From NCBI RefSeq assembly GCF_029626155.1, contig NZ_JARUBL010000001.1, positions 4,134,501-4,198,500 on the forward strand: a stretch of DNA of 64,000 nucleotides, read 5' to 3'. This stretch comes from Solwaraspora sp. WMMD1047. Its GTDB lineage: Bacteria > Actinomycetota > Actinomycetes > Mycobacteriales > Micromonosporaceae. The notes below the pieces were generated by a model. That model was not told the origin of the DNA and ran no database searches. It saw nothing but the letters and a program-made list of their open reading frames with translations. Within the stretch, counting starts at the first letter, position 1, and each line of letters begins with the position of its first letter. This document shows positions 27,258 to 34,420 of the stretch, one piece after another. The translations under genes were made by a program, and so were the position numbers.

Positions 27258-27815
27258 ATGGAGAAGAACGACGAAGAGCCGCGACCCCGCGCCGGTGGTG
27301 GCCGGCGGTGGCGGTCGATAAGCGATCGGCGGATCGGTGGGCACCACCCGCTGCCGGGGTGGGGGCGCCCCCGACTCAAGTGGATCGACACCGGGAGCGG
27401 CCCGGGGGTCGAGGTCCCGGAGGAGGACGCGGACCGGTGGCGGGTTCCGCCGTTCCCGACCGGGACACTGTCCGGTGGTTGGGGTCCACCGGTCGGTTGG
27501 GGCGGCTGTCTGGAGTCCGCGAACGACCCGCCCCGGGTCGCCCCGGACCACCGCGACCCGGACCGCCCGGCGCCGTCCGTGGGGCCGACCCACGGGCCGG
27601 CCGTGTTCCCGGACGCCATCCCCGCGACCGTCCAGGCGGACACGCTCCGGGCGCTACTCAAGCTGCACGAGGCAGCCGACGAGAACACCTGCCACTGCGG
27701 GTTGCCGCTCGGCGAGGAAACCGGCCTGTGCTGGTACGGCTGGCGGGCGCAGCGGGCGTTGCTTGAACTGCAGCTTGACCACCGCGCCGACCACCCGGAG
27801 GGCCCGGACCTGTAG
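27258..27815 (+). CDS. Hypothetical protein with C-terminal Cys motif
   Basis: 185-residue protein of unknown function. The ATG at 27258 has an excellent Shine-Dalgarno (GGAGGT, 27245-27250, seven-base spacing). The first ~115 residues are Arg/Gly/Pro-rich and look disordered. The C-terminal ~65 residues look folded (TLRALLKLHEAADENTCHCG, then a short Cys-containing turn and a Trp/Leu-rich helix). The CHCG plus later Cys could bind a metal, but with only three cysteines this is speculative. It stands alone between the XRE pair and a convergent WYL regulator. Confidence 0.6.
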   Translation: MEKNDEEPRPRAGGGRRWRSISDRRIGGHHPLPGWGRPRLKWIDTGSGPGVEVPEEDADRWRVPPFPTGTLSGGWGPPVGWGGCLESANDPPRVAPDHRDPDRPAPSVGPTHGPAVFPDAIPATVQADTLRALLKLHEAADENTCHCGLPLGEETGLCWYGWRAQRALLELQLDHRADHPEGPDL

Positions 27816-27899
27816 CCGTCCGGTAGTTCCGTTCGCCCGCGAACAGGGCCTGGAGGATGTATCGCGCGACCAGGGGTCAGCCCGGCAGGTGGCCCGACC

Positions 27900-28880
27900 T
27901 CATCGGGTCACCGGGGTTCTGGGCCGGTCCGCGACCGCGGCGGCGAGGCGCGACGCGAGGGTCGCCACGGCGGCACGCAGTTCGGGACCGCCGTCGACGC
28001 GGAAGTCGAACGGCAATCTGGCCAGCCACTCCTGTGCGTACATCGTGGGGTTGCTCGTGCTGCCGACCAGCACGCAGCCGGTTCCGCACCCCTCGACCCG
28101 GCCCATCGGGGCCGGGATCCACGGGGCCACCTCGGCCGCCGGGGCGTCGAATGTGACGCGGGTGGCGAACTCCCAGCCGGTGCCGAGGTTCTCCTCCACC
28201 GCCGCCACCGGATCGAGGCCGTCGGGTGGGGTGAACGCGCGGGCGGTCTGGCGGACCGCGCGGATCCGGTCGAGCCGGTAGGTGCGGGTCGCGTCGGCCC
28301 GGTGGGAGCGGCAGAGCAGGTACCAGCGGCCGTGACGTACCACGATCGCCCACGGGTCCACCTCGGCTTCCCACTCGCTGTCCGGCCGGCTCCGATAGGT
28401 CAGTGCCACGCTCTGGCCGGCGGCGATCGCGGCGACGAGCGCGCTGGCGGTCGCCGGGTCCGGGCGGGCCGAGTGCCGGTCCGGGGCGGCCGACGCGTGG
28501 TCCCGCAGGGCCGCCGCCTGCCGGCCGACGCTCTCCGGCAGCGCCCGGATGACCTTGCTCAGGGCGAGGCCGACGACGTCCTCGGCGCCGGCGGCGGCCG
28601 GCTGGCCGTCGAGTACCGCCATCACCAGCCCGAGCGCCTCGGGTTCGGTGAAGACGACCGGCGGCAGCCGGGTGCCCCGCCCCAGCCGGTAACCGCCGTA
28701 CGGGCCGCGGGTGGACTCCACCGGGATGCCCGCCTCGCGGAGGATGCCGATGTAGCGGCGGGCGGCGCGCTCCGTGACGCCCAGCCCGGCGGCGAGTTCG
28801 TCGGCCGTGGCGCCCGGCCGGCTCCGGAGGATCTCGATGGCGCGCAGCGCCCGCGCGGTCGGGCTGAGCTCGGTCGGCAC
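27900..28880 (-). CDS. WYL-domain transcriptional regulator (YafY/DeoR-type HTH)
   Basis: 326-residue regulator with an N-terminal HTH_11 (RALRAIEILRSRPGATADEL ... GVTERAARRYIGILREAG) followed by a WYL ligand domain (about residues 140-235, DPWAIVVRHGRWYLLCRSH, DRIRAVRQT) and a C-terminal WCX-like extension. WYL proteins sense nucleotides or other small molecules. The open frame continues 64 codons upstream, but GTG 28880 gives the family-like start and lies seven bases after TAGTCT, a leaderless promoter pattern. It is divergent from the DinB-like gene, which it may regulate. Confidence 0.88.
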   Translation of the reverse strand: MPTELSPTARALRAIEILRSRPGATADELAAGLGVTERAARRYIGILREAGIPVESTRGPYGGYRLGRGTRLPPVVFTEPEALGLVMAVLDGQPAAAGAEDVVGLALSKVIRALPESVGRQAAALRDHASAAPDRHSARPDPATASALVAAIAAGQSVALTYRSRPDSEWEAEVDPWAIVVRHGRWYLLCRSHRADATRTYRLDRIRAVRQTARAFTPPDGLDPVAAVEENLGTGWEFATRVTFDAPAAEVAPWIPAPMGRVEGCGTGCVLVGSTSNPTMYAQEWLARLPFDFRVDGGPELRAAVATLASRLAAAVADRPRTPVTR

Positions 28881-28887
28881 ACCACGA

Positions 28888-28930
28888 AGACTAGAACCGG
28901 AAGTAGATCGTCCGGAACCGCCCCTAGGGT
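28888..28930. promoter_or_regulatory. Divergent, probably leaderless promoters (WYL gene / DinB gene)
   Basis: In a 57-bp spacer each gene has a TANNNT -10 element exactly seven bases before its start codon: TAGTCT on the minus strand (28888-28893) for GTG 28880, and TAGGGT on the plus strand (28925-28930) for ATG 28938. Neither start has a Shine-Dalgarno. Recognisable -35 boxes are weak. Confidence 0.6.
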
Positions 28931-28937
28931 GGCCCGC

Positions 28938-29738
28938 ATGACCGAGTTCCGCGAGCAGGACCTCACCGGCGCCTCCTTCGACCGGGTGAGTCTGCGCGGC
29001 GCCACCTTCGACCGGGTGCGCCTCAACGACGCCCGGATGCACGCCGTCGACCTGAGCGGGGCGCTGATCCACGGCGCCATGTTCGTCGGCGCCCGCCTGC
29101 GCGGCGTCGAGTTGGTCGATGTCCAGATCTACGGCGAACTACGCAACGTGACCGTTAACGGCGTCGACATCGCGCCGCTGGTCGAGGCCGAGCTCAATCG
29201 CCGGATGCCCGACCGGACGAAGATGCGACCGGCGGACGCCGACGGGTTCCGGGAGGCGTGGACGATCCTGGAACGGCTGTGGGCCGGCACCATGGCCCGG
29301 GCCGAGACGTTCCCGGCCGAGGCGTTGCACCGCGGCGTCGACGGCGAGTGGTCCTTCATCGAGACCCTGCGCCACCTGAATTTCGCCAGCGCGGCCTGGG
29401 TCGGCCGGATGGTGCTGGGCGAGGCTTCCCCGTGGCATCCGCTCGATCTGCCCTGGGACGAGGCGCCCGGCTGGGACGGCATCCCCTGGGACCGCCAGGC
29501 CCGCCCGTCGCTCGACGAGGTCCGCGCGGTTCGACGCGAGCGGCAGGCGATGGTCGGCCGGGTCGTGGCGTCGCTTACCGATGACCAGCTAGCCGGTCGG
29601 GTGACCCGGACCGAGCCCGGCTGGCCACAGGCCGAGGACTTTCCGATCCGGGAGTGTCTGAACATCGTCCTCAACGAGGAATGGGAACACCGGCTGTACG
29701 CCGAACGCGATCTGACCGTGCTGGAGAGGGAGAGCTGA
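28938..29738 (+). CDS. Pentapeptide-repeat protein fused to a DinB-like domain
   Basis: 266-residue protein. Residues ~5-65 are pentapeptide-like repeats (LTGASFDRVSLRGATFDRV, then LSGALIHGAMF). Residues ~90-260 form a DinB/YfiT-like four-helix bundle, recognised by ETLRHLNFASAAWVGRM and the C-terminal NEEWEHRLYAERDL, with His residues able to form the usual metal triad. DinB-like bundles include thiol transferases and stress proteins; the exact reaction is unknown. No Shine-Dalgarno, but a -10 (TAGGGT) ends seven bases before the ATG, suggesting a leaderless mRNA. The hydrolase gene follows two bases downstream. Confidence 0.82.
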   Translation: MTEFREQDLTGASFDRVSLRGATFDRVRLNDARMHAVDLSGALIHGAMFVGARLRGVELVDVQIYGELRNVTVNGVDIAPLVEAELNRRMPDRTKMRPADADGFREAWTILERLWAGTMARAETFPAEALHRGVDGEWSFIETLRHLNFASAAWVGRMVLGEASPWHPLDLPWDEAPGWDGIPWDRQARPSLDEVRAVRRERQAMVGRVVASLTDDQLAGRVTRTEPGWPQAEDFPIRECLNIVLNEEWEHRLYAERDLTVLERES

Positions 29739-29740
29739 TC

Positions 29741-30424
29741 ATGGATATTCTGCTCATCGGCGGCCTGTGGCTGACCGGGTCGGCGTGGGACGAGGTGCTC
29801 CCGCCGCTGCGGGCGCTCGGCCACCGGCCCGTGCCGCTCACCCTGCCGGGACAGGGCGACGGTTCCTCCTCCGCCACCCTCGACGACCAGGTGGCGGCGG
29901 TGCTCGCCGCGGTGGACGCGGCGGCGGCTCCGCCGCTGGTGGTGGGCCATTCGGCCGCCTGCACGCTGGCCTGGCTGGCCGCCGACGCGCGACCGGACCG
30001 GGTCGCGAAGGTCGCCCTGATCGGCGGTTTCCCGTCCGCCGACGGACAGCGCTACGCCGACTTCTTCGAGACGAAGGACGGCGTGCTGCCCTTCCCCGGC
30101 TGGGCGCCGTTCGAGGGTCCGGACGCGGCCGACCTCGACGAGCAGGCCCGGAGCCGGATCGCGTCGGCGGCGGTCCCGGTCCCCGCCGGCGTCACCAAGG
30201 CCGTGGTCCGGTACACCGACGGGCGTCGGTTCGACGTTCCGGTGCTTGTCGTCTGCCCGGAGTTCACCCCGGCCCAGGCCCGGCAGGCGATCGCCGAGGG
30301 CGACGCGCCGGAGTTGGCGAGCGCCAAGCATGTCGAGTTCGTCGACATCGACTCGGGGCACTGGCCGATGACCAGCCGGCCGGCCGCGCTCGCCCGGCTG
30401 CTCGCCGAGGCCGCGGCCGACTGA
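29741..30424 (+). CDS. Alpha/beta-fold hydrolase
   Basis: 227-residue small alpha/beta-hydrolase with a nucleophile elbow VVGHSAACTLAWLA, an early oxyanion strand DILLIGGLWLTGSAWDEVLP and a late His in DIDSGHWPMTSRP. It resembles RsbQ/esterase-like or salicylate-esterase-like hydrolases of unknown substrate. The frame runs 29 codons further upstream into the DinB gene, but ATG 29741, with GGAGAGGGAG ahead of it, is the natural start. Cotranscribed with the DinB-like gene, the pair may respond to the same signal through the divergent WYL regulator. Confidence 0.85.
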   Translation: MDILLIGGLWLTGSAWDEVLPPLRALGHRPVPLTLPGQGDGSSSATLDDQVAAVLAAVDAAAAPPLVVGHSAACTLAWLAADARPDRVAKVALIGGFPSADGQRYADFFETKDGVLPFPGWAPFEGPDAADLDEQARSRIASAAVPVPAGVTKAVVRYTDGRRFDVPVLVVCPEFTPAQARQAIAEGDAPELASAKHVEFVDIDSGHWPMTSRPAALARLLAEAAAD

Positions 30425-30434
30425 CCGGTGCGCG

Positions 30435-30463
30435 GGTCCGCGCCGGTCGGGCCGGCGCGGACC
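30435..30463. terminator. Bidirectional terminator hairpin
   Basis: Perfect 12-bp stem (GGTCCGCGCCGG at 30435-30446 with its complement at 30452-30463) and a five-base loop, between the 3' ends of the convergent hydrolase and Clp-N genes. Confidence 0.75.
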
Positions 30464-30472
30464 GCGACCGGG

Positions 30473-31192
30473 TCATTCCTGGGACTTCTCGTACGCGATC
30501 CGTGCCGCCTCGACCGCCTCGATGATGTTCTCCTCGGCGGCGGCCTTCGAGAGGCCGAGGCCGGCGAGCACGCCCTCGCCGTTCTCGAATTCCAGCAGCG
30601 CGAGCAGGATGTGCTCGGTTCCGATGTAGTTGTGGCCGAGCCGCAGCGCCTCCCGGAAGGTCAGTTCGAGCACCTTCTTGCCCTGTGCGTCGTACGGGAT
30701 CAGCTCGGGGATCCCGTCGGTGGCCGGCGGCAGGGTCGCGGTGGCGGCTTCCCGGACCCGGTCCAGCGGTACGCGCTGGGCGGTGATCGCCTTGGCGGCC
30801 AGCGCGTCCGGCTCGGTGAGCAGACCGAGCGTGATGTGCGCGGGGTTGATCTCGATGTTGCCGGCGGCCCGCGCCTCCTCCTGGGAGGCCAGCACCACGT
30901 TGCGGGCTCGCGGGATGAACCGGGTGAAGCCCTGGGACGGGTCGAGGTCGATCGCCTCGCCCTTGGCGACGAAGCGCTTCTGGGCGGCCTGCTTGGTCAC
31001 CCCCAGGGCCTTGCCGATCTCGGTCCAGGAGGCGCCCGAGCGGCGGGCCTGGTCGACGAAGTGGCCGATCAGGTGATCGGCGACCTCGCCAAGGTGGTCG
31101 GCCGCGATGACGGCGCTGGTGAGCTGGTCGAGGGGTTCGCTGTGAACCTTCTTGATGGTGGTGATCAGGTCGTCGAGCTTCACGGTAGCCAT
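30473..31192 (-). CDS. HTH protein with Clp N-terminal (substrate-adaptor) domain
   Basis: 239-residue protein without an ATPase domain. The N-terminal ~75 residues contain a helix-turn-helix (ASWTEIGKALGVTKQAAQKRF). A double Clp_N repeat region (about residues 90-235) follows, resembling the N-terminal domain of ClpC/ClpA (NYIGTEHILLALLEFENGEG). Such proteins are common in actinomycetes and combine DNA binding with the protein-protein interface of Clp chaperones. ATG 31192 is chosen because a consensus promoter places transcription at this codon; an in-frame ATG four codons upstream lies inside the -10. Two palindromes cover the promoter, indicating autoregulation. Confidence 0.85.
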   Translation of the reverse strand: MATVKLDDLITTIKKVHSEPLDQLTSAVIAADHLGEVADHLIGHFVDQARRSGASWTEIGKALGVTKQAAQKRFVAKGEAIDLDPSQGFTRFIPRARNVVLASQEEARAAGNIEINPAHITLGLLTEPDALAAKAITAQRVPLDRVREAATATLPPATDGIPELIPYDAQGKKVLELTFREALRLGHNYIGTEHILLALLEFENGEGVLAGLGLSKAAAEENIIEAVEAARIAYEKSQE

Positions 31193-31195
31193 GCC

Positions 31196-31240
31196 GTCAA
31201 CCATAGGTTGACGATCGGCCTCCGTCAACTCTAGGTTGAC
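31196..31240 (-). promoter_or_regulatory. Leaderless promoter of the Clp-N gene with two tandem operators
   Basis: Minus-strand -35 TTGACG (31223-31228), 17-bp spacer, -10 TATGGT (31200-31205), then seven bases to ATG 31192. GTCAACCATAGGTTGAC (31196-31212) covers the -10 and GTCAACTCTAGGTTGAC (31224-31240) covers the -35. These are two near-identical 17-bp palindromes 28 bp apart, the classic layout of a repressor acting on its own promoter. The distal palindrome includes the stop codon of the upstream gene. Confidence 0.85.
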
Positions 31241-32040
31241 GCCATTCCTCCGCCGGGGAGTGGCTGCCCGGTCTCCAGCAAGGTCTTGAGGTCGCTGAGC
31301 AGTTCGCTCCAGCCGCCGCCGGCGCCCGGAATCTCGCCGCCGACCAGGGCCGCCGTCCGGGCGGCGCCGGTCAGATCGTGGGTGAGGGTGAGCCGACTGA
31401 CACCCGGTCGATCGACCTCGATCTGGTAGGTCAGCCGGGTGACCGGTTCGGCCGCGGCGGCCGGATCCCAGACCGGGTGCCAGGTCTGCACCAGTCGACC
31501 CGGCGGATCGACCTCGACGACCTCCCCCTCGATCGCCACCTCGGGCCACCCCACCACGCCTGTCAGCCCCTGGTAGCGCCCGCCGGGACGCAGCTCGTAC
31601 CGGGCGGTTGTGCGGTAGCCGTACCGGGCGGTCAGCGCGGGCTCGGTGAGCGCGGTCCAGATCGACTCACGGGTCGCCCCGACGTGGATCCGGTACACCT
31701 GGACGGTCCGGACCGACCGCCCGGACTCGTCCTCCAACCGGTTCTTCAGGCCGGTGAGCATCGACGCGAACGGTTCGGTGTACTTGTCGATCCAGCGGTC
31801 GTGGATGAGCCGGATCGGCACCGGGTTGAGGAAGTGCAGCTTCTCGCGGCCGGATCGACGGGTCACCACCAGACCCGCCTCCGCCAGCACCCGCAGGTGC
31901 TTCATCACCCCGAACCGGCTCATCGCCAGCTCGGACTCCAGCTGGGTCAGCGTCCGACCGTCGGTCACGAAGAGCAGGTCGAGCAGGAAGCGACGGGTCG
32001 GATCCGCAAGCGCCTTGAATACCTGGTCGTCATCGGCCAT
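31231..32040 (-). CDS. ArsR-type HTH fused to SRPBCC (AHSA1-like) domain
   Basis: 269-residue fusion. Residues 1-~90 are an ArsR winged helix (VFKALADPTRRFLLDLLF, TLTQLESELAMSRFGVMKHL). Residues ~105-255 are an SRPBCC/AHSA1 ligand-binding fold (IHVGATRESIWTALTEPALTA, RLVQTWHPVWD-like segments, RLTLTHDLTGAARTAALVGG). One-component regulators of this type probably sense a hydrophobic ligand. ATG 32040 lies five bases after a TAACGT -10, with a palindrome inside the promoter spacer, so the gene is probably autorepressed. Its stop codon lies in the promoter of the next gene. Confidence 0.87.
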   Translation of the reverse strand: MADDDQVFKALADPTRRFLLDLLFVTDGRTLTQLESELAMSRFGVMKHLRVLAEAGLVVTRRSGREKLHFLNPVPIRLIHDRWIDKYTEPFASMLTGLKNRLEDESGRSVRTVQVYRIHVGATRESIWTALTEPALTARYGYRTTARYELRPGGRYQGLTGVVGWPEVAIEGEVVEVDPPGRLVQTWHPVWDPAAAAEPVTRLTYQIEVDRPGVSRLTLTHDLTGAARTAALVGGEIPGAGGGWSELLSDLKTLLETGQPLPGGGMAST

Positions 32041-32045
32041 GCCAC

Positions 32046-32075
32046 ACGTTATGTGACCCATTGGTCACCAGTCAA
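32046..32075 (-). promoter_or_regulatory. Promoter of the ArsR-SRPBCC gene with central operator
   Basis: Minus-strand -35 TTGACT (32070-32075), 18-bp spacer, -10 TAACGT (32046-32051), five bases to the ATG. The perfect inverted repeat GTGACCCATTGGTCAC (32053-32068) fills the spacer, a position where an ArsR-type repressor blocks polymerase. Confidence 0.75.
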
Positions 32076-32105
32076 TCCGACGCCGACCGGATCCCCCACC
32101 CCCGG

Positions 32106-32151
32106 TTGACTTGATTGACGGTCATACATATTGTGCCGGGAAAGCGCTTTC
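32106..32151 (+). promoter_or_regulatory. Promoter and LacI-type operator of the pectate lyase gene
   Basis: TTGACT (32106-32111), 17-bp spacer, TATTGT (32129-32134). Immediately downstream, near the expected transcription start, is the perfect palindrome GAAAGCGCTTTC (32140-32151), a typical LacI/GalR-family operator with a central CG. It suggests repression relieved by a sugar signal. Confidence 0.7.
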
Positions 32152-32185
32152 TTTGCGCTCGCGACAGCTCCCGGAGGTCACCACC

Positions 32186-33478
32186 ATGACTCGGACAGAC
32201 CCGGCCGTCGAGGTCGGCGCACCACCCGCTCCCGGCAGACGTGGATTGCGGGTGGCGATCGCCGTCGGGGCGACGGCCGCCGCGGCGATCGCGACGATCG
32301 GCACCATCGGCGTCACCACCGCCTCGGCCGCCACCGTCGACACCAACGTGAACTACGTCTTCGTCAACCGGCACAGCAACAAGGCACTCGACCTCTACAA
32401 CTGGGCCACCAACGACGGCGCCCCGATCGTTCAGTACGCACGCAACGACCTGGCCGTACAGCAGTGGCGGTTCGTCAGCGTCGGCAGCGGCTACTACAAG
32501 GTCAGATCCGCACACAGCGGGAAGGTCCTGGAGGTGCCGGACGCCACCGACGGCGCCCGGCTGGTGCAGATGACCGACAACAACAACACCCGGCAGCACT
32601 TCCGGCTGGCCGACTCCGACGGCGGCTACGTCCGCTTCATCAACCGGCACAGCAACAAGGCACTCGACCTCTGGGAGTGGTCCACCGCCGACGGCGCCCC
32701 GATCGCCCAGTTCACCGACCTCAACGGCGCCAACCAGCAGTGGCGGATGGTGAACGTCGGTGGCGGCAGCACGCCCCCCACAACGGCGCCGCCACCTTCC
32801 GGTTCGTGGCCGACGCCGACCGGCCAGGTGGGGGTCAACGGCACGATCGCGGTCTCCGGCACGCTGGACGGTGGGATGCGCCGGTACTGCTGCATCGGTG
32901 ACGGGAGCCAGGAGGAGAGCCAGGACCCGATGTTCCGGCTCGCGGCCGGCGCCACCCTGCAGAACGTGATCATCGGAGCGCCGGCCGGAGACGGGGTGCA
33001 CTGCGACGGCGCCTGCACCCTGCGCAACGTCTGGTGGGAGGACGTGGGCGAGGACGCCGCCACGTTCCGCGGCAGCGGCTCGCCGAGCTTTTTGGTCGAC
33101 GGCGGCGGCGCCCGCTCCGCCAGTGACAAGGTCTTCCAGCACAACGGAGCGGGGACCCTGACCGTCCAGAACTTCCAGGCCACCAACTTCGGCACGTTCT
33201 ACCGGTCCTGCGGCAACTGCTCCACCCAGCACCGCCGCGCGGTGGTGATCCGCAACGTCACGCTGACCCGACCGGGCAACACCGTGGCGGGCATCAACGT
33301 CAACTACGGCGACACGGCCCGGTTCTCCGGAATCACGATCGTCAACGACTCCGGCCGGTCGATGGTGATCTGCCGCAAATACAACGGCAACAACAGCGGC
33401 AACGAGCCGACCCAGGTCGGAACGGGCGCCGACGGCACCAACTGCATCTACTCCTCGTCCGACCTGATCTACCGCTGA
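32186..33478 (+). CDS. Secreted pectate lyase (PL3) with N-terminal RICIN (CBM13-like) domain
   Basis: 430-residue exported enzyme. A long Tat/Sec-like signal (RRGLRVAIAVGATAAAA ... TASAA, to about residue 54) precedes a ricin-type trefoil (about 57-195) with repeated NRHSNKALDLYNWATNDGAP-like blocks and QQWR motifs for carbohydrate binding. A Pro/Thr linker then leads to a PL3 pectate lyase domain (about 210-430) with GDGVHCDGACTLRNVWWEDV and the C-terminal RAVVIRNVTLTRPG beta-helix rungs. It cleaves polygalacturonate by Ca2+-dependent beta-elimination. ATG 32186 has GGAGG eight bases upstream. Confidence 0.93.
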   Translation: MTRTDPAVEVGAPPAPGRRGLRVAIAVGATAAAAIATIGTIGVTTASAATVDTNVNYVFVNRHSNKALDLYNWATNDGAPIVQYARNDLAVQQWRFVSVGSGYYKVRSAHSGKVLEVPDATDGARLVQMTDNNNTRQHFRLADSDGGYVRFINRHSNKALDLWEWSTADGAPIAQFTDLNGANQQWRMVNVGGGSTPPTTAPPPSGSWPTPTGQVGVNGTIAVSGTLDGGMRRYCCIGDGSQEESQDPMFRLAAGATLQNVIIGAPAGDGVHCDGACTLRNVWWEDVGEDAATFRGSGSPSFLVDGGGARSASDKVFQHNGAGTLTVQNFQATNFGTFYRSCGNCSTQHRRAVVIRNVTLTRPGNTVAGINVNYGDTARFSGITIVNDSGRSMVICRKYNGNNSGNEPTQVGTGADGTNCIYSSSDLIYR

Positions 33479-33483
33479 CCTTT

Positions 33484-33529
33484 GGCCGGCCGGGTCTGAT
33501 CCGTACCACCAGGTTGGGCCCGGCCGGCC
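33484..33529 (+). terminator. Terminator after the pectate lyase gene
   Basis: GGCCGGCCGGG (33484-33494) pairs perfectly with CCCGGCCGGCC (33519-33529) across a 24-base loop, starting six bases after the stop codon. Confidence 0.6.
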
Positions 33530-33539
33530 GAACGAACCC

Positions 33540-33997
33540 CGGCAGCGCGCAACACCAGGTGATCACCCTGGACGCCCACGGCAACCGCGACCACGCAAGA
33601 ACGGCGAGAGCGCCGACGGGCTCGTGGATCAAGGCGGGCTCCGGCGACGGCAGGGCAACGGCTTCCAACTGGGTGGCGGTGACCCGGGATCACGGTCGAC
33701 GCAACAGCGCCCGGGAAATAGCGACCACGGATTCACGTTCGCCAACTCCACTTCGCGGCTGACCACAATCTCGCGGTCGCCAATGGCGCCGGGGTCCGGC
33801 TCAACCCATCGTGCACGGCAGGTGGCACCTCCTGGGATACCAAGAGTTCCCGGAGCACCACCGACCCGGTCGGCAGGAATCCGTCCACTTTGATCGGACC
33901 CCGCGACAGCGACGGCGACATCCGGAGTTCAGCCTTCCTGCGACCACGCGCCCATCCCCACCCGGGGCAGGCCTCCAGCGGCCGGCAGCCATCCTGA
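33540..33997 (+). pseudogene. Frameshifted remnant of a second pectate lyase (PL9-like beta-helix)
   Basis: No intact frame exists, but fragments of one beta-helix lyase follow each other in the right order while changing frame: LDAHGNRDH (frame 1), KNGESADGL (frame 0, from 33597), WIKAGSGDG (frame 1, from 33625), GNGFQLGGGDPG and SDHGFTFANST (frame 0), then HFAADHNLAVANGAGVRL and GRNPSTLIGPRDSDGDIRSS (frame 2, 33749-33997). The pattern (KNGESADG, SGDGNGF, DHGFTFAN, final PR.SDG) resembles the C-terminal half of PL9-type pectate lyases. At least four frame changes and no start codon indicate a decayed gene, next to the intact PL3 enzyme. Assignment to PL9 is from memory of the family. Confidence 0.6.
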
Positions 33998-34329
33998 ACA
34001 GCATCGACGGCGTGCTCCGCGGGGCAGGCCGGCGGCCGTGCCGCAGAAACGGCCCGGGTGGACCAGTAGGACGCCCGGGCGATCCGCGCCGGCGAGCCGG
34101 ATCACCCACAACCGGAGCAAATTCCCCGGAACGTCGGCGGGACGGCAACCGGATTGAAACAGATCGGCAATCCGCAGGTCATGGCACCCGGCAGCCGGCA
34201 CGGCCCCACCCACCCACGACGCACAGCGTGATCAATCGATCACTATCAGGCTACGATGTCGAACTCCGTCCGAACCGCGCTCTTGATCGCAAGTAGGGAT
34301 TATGCCTACTGTTTCAGTCGCGCGAGCGC
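33998..34329. other. Non-coding stretch upstream of the histidine kinase
   Basis: No credible gene. It becomes less GC-rich to the right. Two small inverted repeats are visible: GTGATCAATCGATCAC (34228-34243) and AGTAGG with CCTACT across seven bases (34292-34310). Either could be an operator for the kinase gene or debris from the decayed lyase region. Confidence 0.5.
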
Positions 34330-34368
34330 GCACGATGTCGGCTGACCGCTTGGTGTCATCGTGCTTTT
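34330..34368 (+). terminator. Hairpin followed by T-tract in the histidine-kinase leader
   Basis: GCACGATG (34330-34337) pairs with CATCGTGC (34357-34364) and is followed directly by TTTT (34365-34368), 52 bases before the kinase start. It has the form of an intrinsic terminator or attenuator, rare in this window where other terminators lack T-tracts. Confidence 0.5.
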
Positions 34369-34420
34369 CGCACGGATTCGATTTGACAACAGGGCTTGTC
34401 CACGTCCGGAGGTGGGACCG

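Noticed and set aside
33484-34296. Small open frames between the pectate lyase and the kinase as genes
   Set aside because: They switch frame within one recognisable lyase relic and lack starts with ribosome sites; treated as a pseudogene.
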